NCBI GenBank assembly: GCA_030374765.1
Contig: JARGXX010000001.1
Span: 992,001-1,056,000 of the forward strand
DNA: 64,000 nt
Direction: 5' to 3'
DNA from: Agarophyton chilense
Taxonomy: Eukaryota; Rhodophyta; Florideophyceae; Gracilariales; Gracilariaceae
Positions 24,701-35,579 of this stretch are shown here, piece after piece. How positions within the stretch are numbered: the stretch's first letter is position 1; every line of letters begins with the position of its first letter. The translations under genes were made by a program, and so were the position numbers. The notes beneath the pieces were generated by a model. The model saw nothing but the letters and a program-made list of their open reading frames with translations, did not search any database and was not told where the DNA came from.

Positions 24701-25792
24701 ACCCAGACAGTGGCATGCAAAGATATACTCGTTCCTTGTTGAGGAGATGCAGTTAACGCCAAATGACGCAGATGAGTGTGTGTACAGCGGAAAGATACTG
24801 GGATTTGTTGTTCTAATTGCTCTATACGTTGATGACTTGCTTATTGCAAGTCCGAGCATGAAGACAATGGATTGGGTAAAGGCAGTGCTGTCGTCTCGGT
24901 TCCACATGAAAGACCTCTACCAAGCTCGCATGGTACTTGGATTCGAGATCCACCGTGACAGAGTTAAGCGAGAGTTGTATCTGACTCAGTCTGCGTACAC
25001 ACAAAAGGTCTTGGAACGTTTTGGCATGCACCAGTCCAAACCAGTTGACACTCCAATGGAAGTTGGCATGGACCTGTCTGCGATTCAGGATGTACTCAGG
25101 GAGGTGCCGTACCGTCAGGCAATTGGCTGTCTCATGTATTTGTCTGTAGGAACTCGTCCAGATATCTCATACGCGGTGTCCAAACTTGCCAAGTATGTTG
25201 AGATGTTGAGAAACCTGGAGAGATTCACTGGAAGGCAGTCAAACGTGTGCTTCGCTATCTCAACGGTACTTGTACATTTGGTCTCACCTACTGCTACGTG
25301 GACTCTGACTGGGCAGGCGATGTTGCAAACCGCAAGTCTACCAGTGGGTACTTGTTCATGATGGCTGGAGGTCCTGTGTCATGGTGTTCACGTCAGCAAG
25401 AAGTGGTTGCACTGTCTAGTGCTGAAGCTGAGTATGTGAGTCTGTGCAGTGGTTCCAAAGAGGCCATCTGGCTTAGGCGTTTGTGGAATGGCATCGGCAT
25501 AGTCATTGGAGTAGAAGTGGACGATTCGGTAAAGTTGCTTGTTGAACCAACGCCTGTATATGTTGACAACCAAGGGTGCATTGACCTTGCCCGAAATGGC
25601 GTTGTCAACAAGCGTACCAAGCATATCGACATTCGTTTTCACTTTACTCGAGAAGCTCTACGTGACAAGTCGATTGTGTTGTTCTACTGCCCTACCGATT
25701 GCATGACTGCCGATATGCTCAACAAACCACTTTGCCGTGTGAAGCACGAGAGGTTCCGTGAAGACAGTGGCGTCCGACACCTAGACCTTTGA
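21786..25792 (+). pseudogene. Copia A gag-pol, frameshifted before RNase H
   Basis: Starts at ATG 21786 (MDSFSGVKIE), the first ATG in frame. Domains in order: UBN2-type gag; zinc knuckle CHYCHKKGHIQRNC; protease DSGATAH; integrase with its HHCC zinc site and core; RT with YVDD (ALYVDDLLIAS); RNase H (YVDSDWAGD, SSAEAEY, YVDNQGC). An 8-bp tandem duplication ATGTTGAG (25195-25202 repeated at 25203-25210) shifts the frame between RT and RNase H. The RNase H part continues in another frame to 25792. The second integrase catalytic position reads RTNNGGEY (AAC at 23442-23444) where the family has Asp. Gag and RT parts could still be made. Confidence 0.9.
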
Positions 25793-25812
25793 AGTCAGTG
25801 ACAGAGGGGGGG

Positions 25813-26499
25813 TGTTGGCTGTTGACCCTGTGCTGTCACTGAAAACCAAAAGTGCAGGGGAGCATGGGCTGTTTTGGAGGGTGCCTCTGGAAAAGCGCAT
25901 ATGCGTGTCAGTCGGATCTCAACATGAACTCGGGCTGTGATTGGCTACTGCAAATGTGCACATGCAATGTGGTGTGTACAAGAGGTATTGCACTATTGGG
26001 ATTTTCTGGAGTACACGTGTGTGCGTGGTCTACTTGTACTATTGTGCACGCTGTTCAGGATGTCCACCTGGTGTACTATGTACACGTCTCACAAGGTGTA
26101 ACGAATGTACTTGGAGAAGAGCGTGTCATGTGTATCACAGAAGACTTGGTGTACTGTGCTGGAAGGTGAACGTGTATGGAGGCGGATTGCAAGAAGCGTG
26201 TGCTGGCATATTGAATTTGTGCACACGTCAGTGTAATTATGGGCTGTGCACTGTATATTGCCTTGTTGTGCGCTGCAATGAACATTGACTAGGGTTAATG
26301 TCATGCTTGAATATGATTGGTAGTATTGAGTGTCCCTGCTTTGTAGTCTAGGGTTTACTTTGGGTTGGAGTCTAGACAGCTGACGTTTTGAAGTAGTATA
26401 TAAGTGAAAGTTTGAGCGCCTCCAAGTAAATCCAAGCCAGAGCTGGCGAACTTTCCATTCATTCCCTCAACCTTTCCTTCAGCATTTCCTTATCCAACA
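25813..26499 (+). repeat. 3' LTR of copia A
   Basis: 687 bp, TGTTGGCTG..TCCAACA, directly after the purine tract. Its upstream half differs from the 5' LTR at dozens of positions, while the downstream 240 bp are almost identical. Confidence 0.85.
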
Positions 26500-26538
26500 C
26501 CCTAGTGGCGCCGCCCTACATTCTACCGGAAGCTCCGG

Positions 26539-27443
26539 TCATTCCTCCGCACGAGGTGGACCCCCGCCCAGGCGGTTGGCTAAGGCATCCCGCATGGCGG
26601 CCACATCACCCGAGATCTCGGAAGGGCGAAGCCCCACCTCCCGAAGGAAGCGCCCGATGACCCCGCCCCGCTCCGCGCCAGCGGCAGTTGCGGGCGGGCC
26701 TACCACCCATAAAGTCGGACAGGAATCCGTTCGCACGGCATCAGCAGCCCCGGATGGAGCCGCACCACCGTATTCAACGGACTCCTCACCGGTTTCGCCG
26801 GACTCGTCATCCTCCGTCGGAGCGTAACCCGGATCCTCCGGTTCGTTGTCGACCATCGGGTCACCATCTGCAAAGCCGCGGTAATAGTCGCTCGAGTCGA
26901 AATACCCTCGCGGGTGGTCGGCCGGGACTTCACGCGGCGCACGCCGGTTGGCTTCCGCTTCCTCGCGGCTGATCTGGTGGTACTCCCAGGGGCCGAAGGA
27001 GATGAAATCCCCCGCTAGCGCGGTATTCCTCCCGAATCCGGGGCCAGACCCGCGACGCGGTTGAATGCGTTTGGAGTTCTCCAGCGGGACCTCATCCCAC
27101 TGGACCCCCTCCACAAAGTCGAGGAGGCCCAGCATCTCTTCTTCGTTCGCCTCGCCCCCGAGGGGGATGTGCATGTCCAAATGGCGGATCGCAGCCCGCA
27201 CACGCGGTGGCACGTACCACAATCGTTATTGGTCGTACGCCTCAGCGAAGATAAAAGCCGCAGTGGACAGCCCATTCGCTTACCACGACGCACCACCACC
27301 CCGACTGGGAATCGTTCAAGAACGACGACCCTACATAAGTGAAGACTGGGGGCAGCTCAATGAAGCAACCATAGCACGCCTCCAAGGAGGACCACCAGTC
27401 TGGGAGACTGACGTACCGACCACGTCGGTCAGCAGGCGCGATG
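26539..27443 (-). pseudogene. Orphan copy of the antisense-ORF family (C-terminal part)
   Basis: Related to the antisense ORF at 55826-57554. Shared blocks in order: GRYVSLP, YVGSSFLND..GWW, (R)LWYVPP, VQWDEVPLENS, AGDFISFGPWEYHQI, REVPADHPRGY, and a C-terminal helix pair ending in FLREVG..GD. The N-terminal part is cut off at 27443/27444 by a copia-C-type LTR. A one-base shift and a TAA near 27215-27245 split the remainder into two frames. The long piece, 27222-26539, is GC-rich, unlike its neighbours. No gypsy pol is adjacent here, so it is either a relic of a gypsy element or an independent gene. Function unknown. Confidence 0.6.
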
Positions 27444-28116
27444 TCACAACGTGAGCGCAGGTTATGTAAAGGAAAAGGAAAAAGAGGGGGAAAAGACGAG
27501 AAGAAGAGAAAAATAAAAGAAGAGAAACAAAGGAAGGTAGTCAGCCTTGACAATTTACTTCGATCGTTGGCGACCGTCATTGAAAACTATATCTACCGTG
27601 CACGCACTTCCGCCGCCGGTGCTGACCGTCGGCGGGTCACCCACGTCTCACACCTTGCCACTGTGCGACGAGGAGTTGCGCGCCAAAACAATTTCAAACA
27701 TGAAGCATATCAAATAAAAACTCAAAAAATCATCCAAAGTGGTGCGCCAGTGCCAACCACCCCGCGCAGCCCAGATTCGGCTGTTACGGCCAAACCCCGT
27801 ATCCAGCCCACATTCGCACATTCTCTCCAACTGCATAGCCCGTGCTCATTCAGCGCTCTCGCCCAATCAAATCGCTCCACTTGGGCCGAAGCCCCAACAC
27901 GCCCCATTAGAACCAGACCACTTGTCCATACCACGTTGCATGAGGGCATTTGCAGTAGCCAATCAGATGGCCGTTTCAAGTTGAGATTGAGATGAGGCGC
28001 ATATGCGTTTTTCCGCGGAGGGTGCCCAAAAGTGCCCATGCTTAAATCCACTTTTTGTTTTCCACTATTTCCAACACTCCAAAGGGCTTGGGGGCACAGT
28101 CGACCAAACCTCAACA
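27444..28116 (-). repeat. Copia-C-family LTR fused to truncated element C
   Basis: 673 bp. On the minus strand it runs TGTTGAGG..GTTGTGA, matching the LTRs of element D. The flanks (CGATG left, CGTCC right) are not a duplication. Its 5' terminus joins element C inside reverse transcriptase, so it is probably C's 3' LTR after a deletion of about 890 bp, rather than a simple insertion. Confidence 0.75.
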
Positions 28117-29670
28117 CGTCCGCCACACGCAGCTCGTAAAAGGACTTAAGCTCCTCCAAAATCGCATCACGTTCCATGGCAGAAGTTGTGAATATTAGCA
28201 AGTCATCCACATAAACTAGCACGAACGCATCCTCATTGCTGTCGTTTTGGCGGCGAAACACGCAAGGTGCACTCGGTAACTCTTCAAAACATATGCTTTT
28301 CATATCCTTGCATAGTTTGTTGTGCCATGCCAAGTGCGCTTGCTTCAGTCCATAGATAGCCTTGAGCAATTTGAAGCATCGTGAAGTCACGCCAGGTATA
28401 CCTCGAGGGTACATGATCCACACATCTTCTTCAAGTTCGCCATTGAGAAACGCAGTCTTCACATCCACCTGTACCACATACATGCGCAAGCATAACGTCA
28501 GATACAAGAATATGCGAACCAAAGAGAACGAAACAACTGGTGCATAGGTCTCCATGTAGTCCTGACCATATGTTTGGTGGTTTCCACCGGCTACAACACG
28601 AGCCTTAAAACGTTCAACTGACCCATCAGCATTGCGCTTTACCTTCAGTATGACGTGAGTTGGTAGTGGTTGTGAAGCAGGAGAGTCATCAGGTTTCCAA
28701 GTTTGCTTCGACTCCAATGATGAAAACTCTTCATCGACGGCTGCTTGCCACATGGTACGCTCCTCCGCACTGGCGGACATTGCCTCCTTGAGTGAGGGCT
28801 CATCACTAGTAGTGACTTTGACTTGCGATGTACAGTGAGCAGACCCTGCCATGAACCACCTCAGAGGTTGACGGCGCGTGCGCCGCGGGTAGCGAGGTTC
28901 CGTATCAGCGTTGGCAGATGTATCAAGGTCATCAGCAGCACTTTCGTCATCACTTTCGGAATCCTGTGCATCGTCTTCATTGCTGCCGGAGTCTGACTCC
29001 GACTGCCTGAGTGCTGGAATCAGGTGCGAGGATCCGTCATGAACCACCTCCTCCTCAACATTATCGAAGGAGAAGGTATCCGATTCGTCATCAATGCTAT
29101 CACATAATTCCATAGCAGAGCTATAGTCAGCATCTGACGCACTTTCATCATCCATGTAGTTGGCAAGAGATGATGCGCCAGGGAACTTGGATTCATCAAA
29201 AGTAACATGTCGTGACTCAATAATACGCGGAGTACCGTCATTATCAACGACGAGTACCTTGTACACACCATGCTCAAGAGTCTCCAAGTACACTCCCTCA
29301 AGTGCACGAGACTCGAACTTGGGTCCACGCGGAGTCCTTAGCACGAATGCAGTGCATCCAAACACACGCACGTGCTTCAACAAAGGTTTATTTCCAGTTA
29401 CCAGAAAGTAGGGACTGTTGTTAACAGTAGAATGTTGCACTCGATTACGCACAAAGATAACATGTTTCAGCGCATATGGCCACAAACATTCTGGTAGATC
29501 GGCTTGGATCAGCAACGATCGAGCAGCTTCCACCATGGTACGATTGATGCGCTCAGCTATAGCGTTGTGTTCGGGGGTGTATGGAGCAGAGAAAGAAGTG
29601 AGGCCATGTTCTGCTGCCAAGTTCTCTTGCAGGGCAATATATTCTTCTGCACCGTCCGAGTGCAAACTTT
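28117..29670 (-). pseudogene. Copia C pol, part 2 (integrase end to RT), 3' truncated
   Basis: Continuation of the element C frame beyond the copia B insertion. It starts at the integrase second Asp (LHSDGAEEY) and includes the catalytic Glu (AIAERINRT), the acidic linker, the RT core (VKTAFLNGELEE, YGLKQAHLAWH) and the active site VYVDDLLIF. It ends abruptly at FYELRVAD, where an LTR is fused. The rest of RT and all RNase H are missing. Up to that point it matches element D almost residue for residue. Confidence 0.85.
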
Positions 29671-30357
29671 TGTTGGCTGTTGACCCTGTGCTGTCACTGA
29701 AAACCAAAAGTGCAGGGGAGCATGGGCTGTTTTGGAGGGTGTCTCTGGAAAAGCGCATATGCGTGTCAGTCGGATCTCAACGTGAACTCGGGCTGTGATT
29801 GGCTACTGCAAATGTGCACATACAATGTGGTGTGTACAAGTGGTATGGCACTATTGGGTTTGTCTGTGGTACACGTGTGTACGTGGTCTACTTGTACTAC
29901 TGTGCACGCTGTTCAACATGTCCAGCTGGTGTACTATGAACAGATCTCACAAGGTGTAACGAATGTACTTGGAGAAGAGACGTGACATGTGTATTACAGG
30001 AGACTTGGTGTACTGTGCTGGAACGTGAATGTGTATGGAGGCGGATTGCAAGTATTGTGTGCTGGCATATTGAATTTGTGCACACGTCAGTGTAATTATG
30101 GGCTGTGCACTGTATATTGCCTTGTTGTGCGCTGCAATGAACATTGACTAGGGTTAATGTCATGCTTGAATATGATTGGTAGTATTGAGTGTCCCTGCTT
30201 TGTAGTCTAGGGTTTACTTTGGGTTGGAGTCTAGACAGCTGACGTTTTGAAGTAGTATATAAGTGAAAGTTTGAGCGCCTCCAAGTAAATCCAAGCCAGA
30301 GCTGGCGAACTTTCCATTCATCCCTCAACCTTTCCTTCAGCATTTCCCTTTCCATCA
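29671..30357 (+). repeat. 5' LTR of copia B
   Basis: 687 bp, TGTTGGCTG..CCATCA, with TATATAAG near 30256-30263. Transcription probably starts some 30 bp downstream; this is inferred from the TATA box. Confidence 0.9.
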
Positions 30358-30371
30358 GGTTATGGGCCCAG
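30358..30371 (+). other. Primer-binding site of copia B
   Basis: GGTTATGGGCCCAG, the exact complement of the initiator tRNA-Met anticodon arm, directly after the LTR. Confidence 0.8.
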
Positions 30372-31560
30372 GCCCGCTGACCTCTGCCGTCTAGTTCGTC
30401 TCTCGCCGCTCTCCCGCCTCACCGTTCACCCGTTTCGCTGTTCTATTCTCTTCGTTTCCGCCGTAGTAGCCGTTTCGTCGGGTGTGTGACCGTATCGTGG
30501 GTTGGTGTTGGTATTTTCTTTCGGTCTTGCGTTCCTCCCTGAGGGCGTTGTGGTGGTAGTGGTTGGACGTTATTATCGTGATTGTGTTTGGGTGCTCGTT
30601 GTTGCCCGTGTTTGTCGATCACTATCCGTTTCGTTTGGTCTCCCTCTCTTTCGTTGTTTTGTGGATCCCTGCGTCGTGTTTGCGGGTTCTGATCTGAGAG
30701 GTTGAGGACCGTGTTTGTTGAAGTCTGGGCCTGGAGTTCTTGGCTCAGCGTTCGTGTGTGTTTGTGTGTTTGGTCTGCATCTTTGCCTGTGCGACGAGCG
30801 GTTGATCCGAGGGACTTTGGGTGATTCCTTGTACTCGGGGACGTTAGCCTGGCGGATTGAACCAAAGCAGGTGTACTGTCAAGCGGGTTCCCCACTGGTC
30901 CTTTTAGGGCGGATAACAGTGACGGTCGAAAGACGTGGTTGAACTTTGCGGGTACATTTGTGGACGGGGTGCCGTGGCGCACTGCATTTGGCTGGTTGTT
31001 TGACTTTGTGTGTGAGCCCGACCTTTGTGGTTGGGCAATTGGACTGTTGTGAACAGCATCCATAAGGAGCTTTTGATCCGCAGTACGCGGGGAGGCGACG
31101 TTTCGAAGGCTGACCTCCTTTCCAGGATCAGGCCGCGTGCGATCTTCATTGATTGCTCGTTAGAAGCGTATCTTGGTGTTGTAGTAGCTTCGGTTTCGAG
31201 GTTGTGCTAGTTCTTGAAAGAGGCCAGAGAGGGTCAACTTGGTGAAGGCATATCTTCGGTCATTAACCATCCTCTGGAAGCCTCGTAAGGAGCAACGCGC
31301 CTTCTCCTTTTGACGTGGGAGGAGGTAGACTGCAGAAACCCGTTATCTACCCAGAAGAGCTTTGGGGGCCAGGGGTCCGACCTTTAGCGACGCGGGTATA
31401 GGAAGCCCTGCCAGTGCGCCCGCAGACTATTGTCTGTTCAATCTTGAAGAATTATTTGTTGTTTGTTGTTTTTGCTTTGTTGTTGTTGTCTGTTGTTGTT
31501 GTTCACTTGTCTGTTGCTGTCCAGCGATCTCTCTCGGCCTCTTGTGACACTTTGCACAAC

Positions 31561-34500
31561 ATGGATTCGTTCAGTGGGGTGAAAATCGAAAAGCTGGTTG
31601 AGGATAACTTCCACGTATGGAAGCAGAAGATTGAGCTGCTGCTTGCACTCAAGGACCTCGACGGCCACCTCGACTCTGTTAGACCCACTGACGAAGATGA
31701 GCTGTCGACTTGGAAAAAGAAAGATGCCAAGGCCAGAGCTATTATTGGTCTCACACTCAGTGATGAGCATTTAGATCATGTGCGGGACGCCGACAACGCT
31801 GCCGATATGTGGAAAGCCATTTGCGATGTGTTCCAACGCAAGACTCTGCTCAACAAAATCAACGCCCGACGGTCCTTCTACTCTGCCAAGATGCGTGATG
31901 ATGAGAAAATGCTACAGTTCATCAACCGTGTACGTCATCTGGCATCGGACCTGAAGTGTATGGACGTTGTTGTTGAGGAGGAGGACATCGCTATGGCCAT
32001 CCTATGCGGACTTCCGGAAAGATTCGAGCACCTCATCGTGGCGATTGATACCACGATTGGCGATCGTCAACTCACTCTAGAGTTTGTGAAGAGTCGTCTG
32101 CTGCAAGAAGAGCAGCGAATGAACGATCGTGCCAAGGAGGATCCTGGTGGAAGTGAGGCAGCTTTGGTTGGCAGGCAGTCGCGATGGAAGAACATCGAGT
32201 GTCATTACTGTCATAAGAAGGGTCATATCCAGAGGAACTGTTTCAAGAAGCAACGTGATGGGGCTAACATGAATCAGGTCGGTGCTGCTCACCCAACTGT
32301 CAGGACGGAGCTCAGCGATGAGCGAGGTACGGGTGGCAACGACTCTGACTTTGTATGTCTCATTGCTACTGGCTCTGATAAAGCCACGAACAGTGACTGG
32401 ATTGTTGACTCTGGTGCTACTGCCCACATGACTTTTGACGAATCCATGTTCCAAACATATGATAGTAAGGTGTCTTCTGGCGTTAGCATCGGAAATGATT
32501 CCAAACTAGAGTCTGTTGGTCACGGTAGTGTGGAGCTTGATCTGATTGTGGAAGGGTCCAAACGAAAGTGCCAGCTGAAGCAAGTTGTTCATGTACCGAA
32601 TTTAAGGTACCATTTGCTTTCTGTATCGGCGATTTGTGATCTGGGGTGCAAAGTAGTGTTTGAAAAAGAGAAGGTATGTGTATACAAGGGGTCAAAAGTG
32701 GTTGCCTTGGGGCGCCGCGTCAAAGGCCTATACTACCTTTGCACTGCTGCACACCAGTGTACAGATGTAAACAGCGCACTTGTGTCGGACTTGTCACTAT
32801 GGCATGCTCGAATGGCTCATGTGAATGTGGATGGTATCAAGCATATGGCTCGAAACAAGGTTGTGTCAGGGCTCAATGTAGACGTTGCGCAGGATTCAGA
32901 TGTGTGTGGCTCATGTGTAGTAGGAAAAGCAACCCGTGCTCCGACTCCCACGCAAGGGGGGGAACGAGCAAAACACGTACTGGAACTTGTTCACTCCGAT
33001 GTGTCAGGTCCAGTAAGTGTGAAATCCTTGGGAGGCTTGCACTACTTCGTCACATTCATCGATGATCACAGTCGGTTCTGCTTTTTCTACATGCTCAAAA
33101 CTAAGGATGAGGTGTTCCAGATGTTCCTAAGGCGGCTCAAGTTTGTTCAAAACCAAACTGGCAGACAAGTGAAAACCATCACCGCACGTGAGAGTGTGCT
33201 CAAAGCATTGCGCACTAACAACGGTGGTGAATATCTGTCACATCGTTTTACCAAAGAACTTGTACGTCACGGTATTGAGCATCAGCGAAATGTGCCTTAC
33301 AATCCTCAGCAGAATGGACTTGCCGAACGGTTCAACCGCACACTCATGGACTTGGTCAGATCGATGCTATGTCACAAGAAATTGCCAAAGCACTTTTGGG
33401 CTGAGGCACTGAATGTTGCAGTGTATGTGCGCAACCGTGTGACTTGCAAAGGTCTTCCAAGTAGTGTGACACCATATGAACTGTGGCATGGTCAGAAGCC
33501 TGATGTGAGCAACCTGCGTGTGTTTGGGAGCCGATGCTGGTACAAGGTTGTGGATCATAAGCTGAAGAAGCTAGAGGAGCGTGGTGTGGAAGCTATCTTT
33601 ATTGGGTACAACCCAGGGTCTCACGGATACAAGTTGTGGGACTCTGAAAAGAAAAAGGTGATTGTGTCAAGAGATGTACGGTTTGATGAGTTTTCGGGCT
33701 CAGACAACCAGTTTAGCTATGAGGAAGAGGACTACGCAGACATTGACTTTAGTAATATGTCTAGTCCACATGATACCTCTACATCTGACACATCTAGTGG
33801 ACCCAGCGATGATGACCCTTCTGCGCCTTTGCCTGACTCTGATGATGCTTCTGACAGCTCTGTTGATGATTCCGCAGCTGATACACCAGTTGAGCCTGTA
33901 GTGCATGAGACACAACCTGTTCGTAGGTCCACGCGTGAACGTAGGAAGCCGAGCTCATGGTGGCGTGCAACTGCTCTACTCACTGCCAGTGATGACACCC
34001 CGTCGTCATATGATGATGCTGTGTCACGTACTGATTCCGAAGCATGGAAGAAGGCAATGAAAAGTGAGTACCAGTCACTAATTGAGCATGACACATGGGA
34101 CTTAGTGCCAAGGCCAGCAGACAGCAACGTGATTTCGTCCAAGTGGGTGTATGTGCAGAAGTATGAAGCAGCACCATCTGGTGAACCAACTATCAGGTAC
34201 AAGGCTCGTATGGTTGCTAGAAGATTCCTGCAGATCGAGGGTGTTGACTTTTCTGAAACATATGCACCTGTTGTTAAGTTTACCTCGATCAGGATGATTC
34301 TGTCAGTGACTGCTGTACGAGACTTTCATTTGCACCAGATGGATGTGAAAACAGCTTTTCTGAACGGTGACCTTGAGGAGACAGTGTACATGGAGCAGCC
34401 AACAGGTTTTGTGAAGCAAGGTAACGAGGATCTGGTGTGTCAATTGAAGAAAGCCATCTATGGGCTACGACAGGCACCCAGACAGTGGCATGCAAAGATA

Positions 34501-35559
34501 TACTCGTTCCTTGTTGAGGAGATGCAGTTAACGCCAAATGACGCAGATGAGTGTGTGTACAGCGGAAAGATACTGGGATTTGTTGTTCTAATTGCTCTAT
34601 ACGTTGATGACTTGCTTATTGCAAGTCCGAGCATGAAGACAATGGATTGGGTAAAGGCAGTGCTGTCGTCTCGGTTCCACATGAAAGACCTCTACCAAGC
34701 TCGCATGGTACTTGGATTCGAGATCCACCGTGACAGAGTTAAGCGAGAGTTGTATCTGACTCAGTCTGCGTACACACAAAAGGTCTTGGAACGTTTTGGC
34801 ATGCACCAGTCCAAACCAGTTGACACTCCAATGGAAGTTGGCATGGACCTGTCTGCGATTCAGGATGTACTCAGGGAGGTGCCGTACCGTCAGGCAATTG
34901 GCTGTCTCATGTACTTGTCTGTAGGAACTCGTCCAGATATCTCATACGCGGTGTCCAAACTTGCCAAGTATGTTGAGAAACCTGGAGAGATTCACTGGAA
35001 GGCAGTCAAACGTGTGCTTCGCTATCTCAACGGTACTTGTACATTTGGTCTCACCTACTGCTACGTGGACTCTGACTGGGCAGGCGATGTTGCAAACCGC
35101 AAGTCTACCAGTGGATACTTGTTCATGATGGCTGGAGGTCCTGTGTCATGGTGTTCACGTCAGCAAGAAGTGGTTGCACTGTCTAGTGCTGAAGCTGAGT
35201 ATGTGAGTCTGTGCAGTGGTTCCAAAGAGGCCATCTGGCTTAGGCGTTTGTGGAATGGCATCGGCATAGTCATTGGAGTAGAAGTGGACGATTCGGTAAA
35301 GTTGCTTGTTGAACCAACGCCTGTATATGTTGACAACCAAGGGTGCATTGACCTTGCCCGAAATGGCGTTGTCAACAAGCGTACCAAGCATATCGACATT
35401 CGTTTTCACTTTACTCGAGAAGCTCTACGTGACAAGTCGATTGTGTTGTTCTACTGCCCTACCGATTGCATGACTGCCGATATGCTCAACAAACCACTTT
35501 GCCGTGTGAAGCACGAGAGGTTCCGTGAAGACAGTGGCGTCCGACACCTAGACCTTTGA
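31561..35559 (+). CDS. Copia B gag-pol polyprotein, 1332 aa
   Basis: A single frame from ATG 31561; there is no upstream in-frame ATG in the leader. Domains: UBN2-type gag (about residues 1-220), CCHC knuckle CHYCHKKGHIQRNC, aspartic protease VDSGATAHM, integrase zinc site (LWHARMAH .. CGSCVVGK), integrase core, acidic linker, RT with MDVKTAFLNGDL and YVDDLL, and RNase H with SDWAGD, SAEAEY and VDNQG. It is processed in the cytoplasmic particle, copies its RNA and integrates the cDNA. Oddities are in the integrase. The second catalytic position is Asn (RTNNGGEY, AAC at 33217-33219), preceded by about ten extra residues (ITARESVLKA) compared with typical copia. Gag, protease and RT look functional; integration in cis is doubtful. 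Confidence 0.95.
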   Translation: MDSFSGVKIEKLVEDNFHVWKQKIELLLALKDLDGHLDSVRPTDEDELSTWKKKDAKARAIIGLTLSDEHLDHVRDADNAADMWKAICDVFQRKTLLNKINARRSFYSAKMRDDEKMLQFINRVRHLASDLKCMDVVVEEEDIAMAILCGLPERFEHLIVAIDTTIGDRQLTLEFVKSRLLQEEQRMNDRAKEDPGGSEAALVGRQSRWKNIECHYCHKKGHIQRNCFKKQRDGANMNQVGAAHPTVRTELSDERGTGGNDSDFVCLIATGSDKATNSDWIVDSGATAHMTFDESMFQTYDSKVSSGVSIGNDSKLESVGHGSVELDLIVEGSKRKCQLKQVVHVPNLRYHLLSVSAICDLGCKVVFEKEKVCVYKGSKVVALGRRVKGLYYLCTAAHQCTDVNSALVSDLSLWHARMAHVNVDGIKHMARNKVVSGLNVDVAQDSDVCGSCVVGKATRAPTPTQGGERAKHVLELVHSDVSGPVSVKSLGGLHYFVTFIDDHSRFCFFYMLKTKDEVFQMFLRRLKFVQNQTGRQVKTITARESVLKALRTNNGGEYLSHRFTKELVRHGIEHQRNVPYNPQQNGLAERFNRTLMDLVRSMLCHKKLPKHFWAEALNVAVYVRNRVTCKGLPSSVTPYELWHGQKPDVSNLRVFGSRCWYKVVDHKLKKLEERGVEAIFIGYNPGSHGYKLWDSEKKKVIVSRDVRFDEFSGSDNQFSYEEEDYADIDFSNMSSPHDTSTSDTSSGPSDDDPSAPLPDSDDASDSSVDDSAADTPVEPVVHETQPVRRSTRERRKPSSWWRATALLTASDDTPSSYDDAVSRTDSEAWKKAMKSEYQSLIEHDTWDLVPRPADSNVISSKWVYVQKYEAAPSGEPTIRYKARMVARRFLQIEGVDFSETYAPVVKFTSIRMILSVTAVRDFHLHQMDVKTAFLNGDLEETVYMEQPTGFVKQGNEDLVCQLKKAIYGLRQAPRQWHAKIYSFLVEEMQLTPNDADECVYSGKILGFVVLIALYVDDLLIASPSMKTMDWVKAVLSSRFHMKDLYQARMVLGFEIHRDRVKRELYLTQSAYTQKVLERFGMHQSKPVDTPMEVGMDLSAIQDVLREVPYRQAIGCLMYLSVGTRPDISYAVSKLAKYVEKPGEIHWKAVKRVLRYLNGTCTFGLTYCYVDSDWAGDVANRKSTSGYLFMMAGGPVSWCSRQQEVVALSSAEAEYVSLCSGSKEAIWLRRLWNGIGIVIGVEVDDSVKLLVEPTPVYVDNQGCIDLARNGVVNKRTKHIDIRFHFTREALRDKSIVLFYCPTDCMTADMLNKPLCRVKHERFREDSGVRHLDL

Positions 35560-35579
35560 AGTCAGTGACAGAGGGGGGG

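Larger units (their letters stand above)
19896..26499 (+). mobile_element. Ty1/copia element A (frameshifted copy)
   Basis: 6604 bp: two 687-bp LTRs (19896-20582, 25813-26499), primer site GGTTATGGGCCCAG at 20583, a leader of about 1.2 kb, one gag-pol frame, and a purine tract AGAGGGGGGG at 25803-25812. The internal region is nearly identical to copia B and the length differs by exactly 8 bp, the size of a duplication that breaks pol. The two LTRs of A differ from each other at dozens of sites in the upstream part, and no target duplication is visible (TGGTG on the left, CCCTA on the right). This suggests recombination with another family member after insertion. Confidence 0.9.

Noticed and set aside
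26576-26972. Open + strand frames over the orphan antisense-ORF copy
   Set aside because: They are GC-driven shadows of the minus-strand protein, which is supported by similarity to the 55.8-57.6 kb copy.
32676-33065. Cys-rich 129-codon + strand frame inside copia B integrase
   Set aside because: Out-of-frame shadow of the intact gag-pol; the same occurs in copia A.
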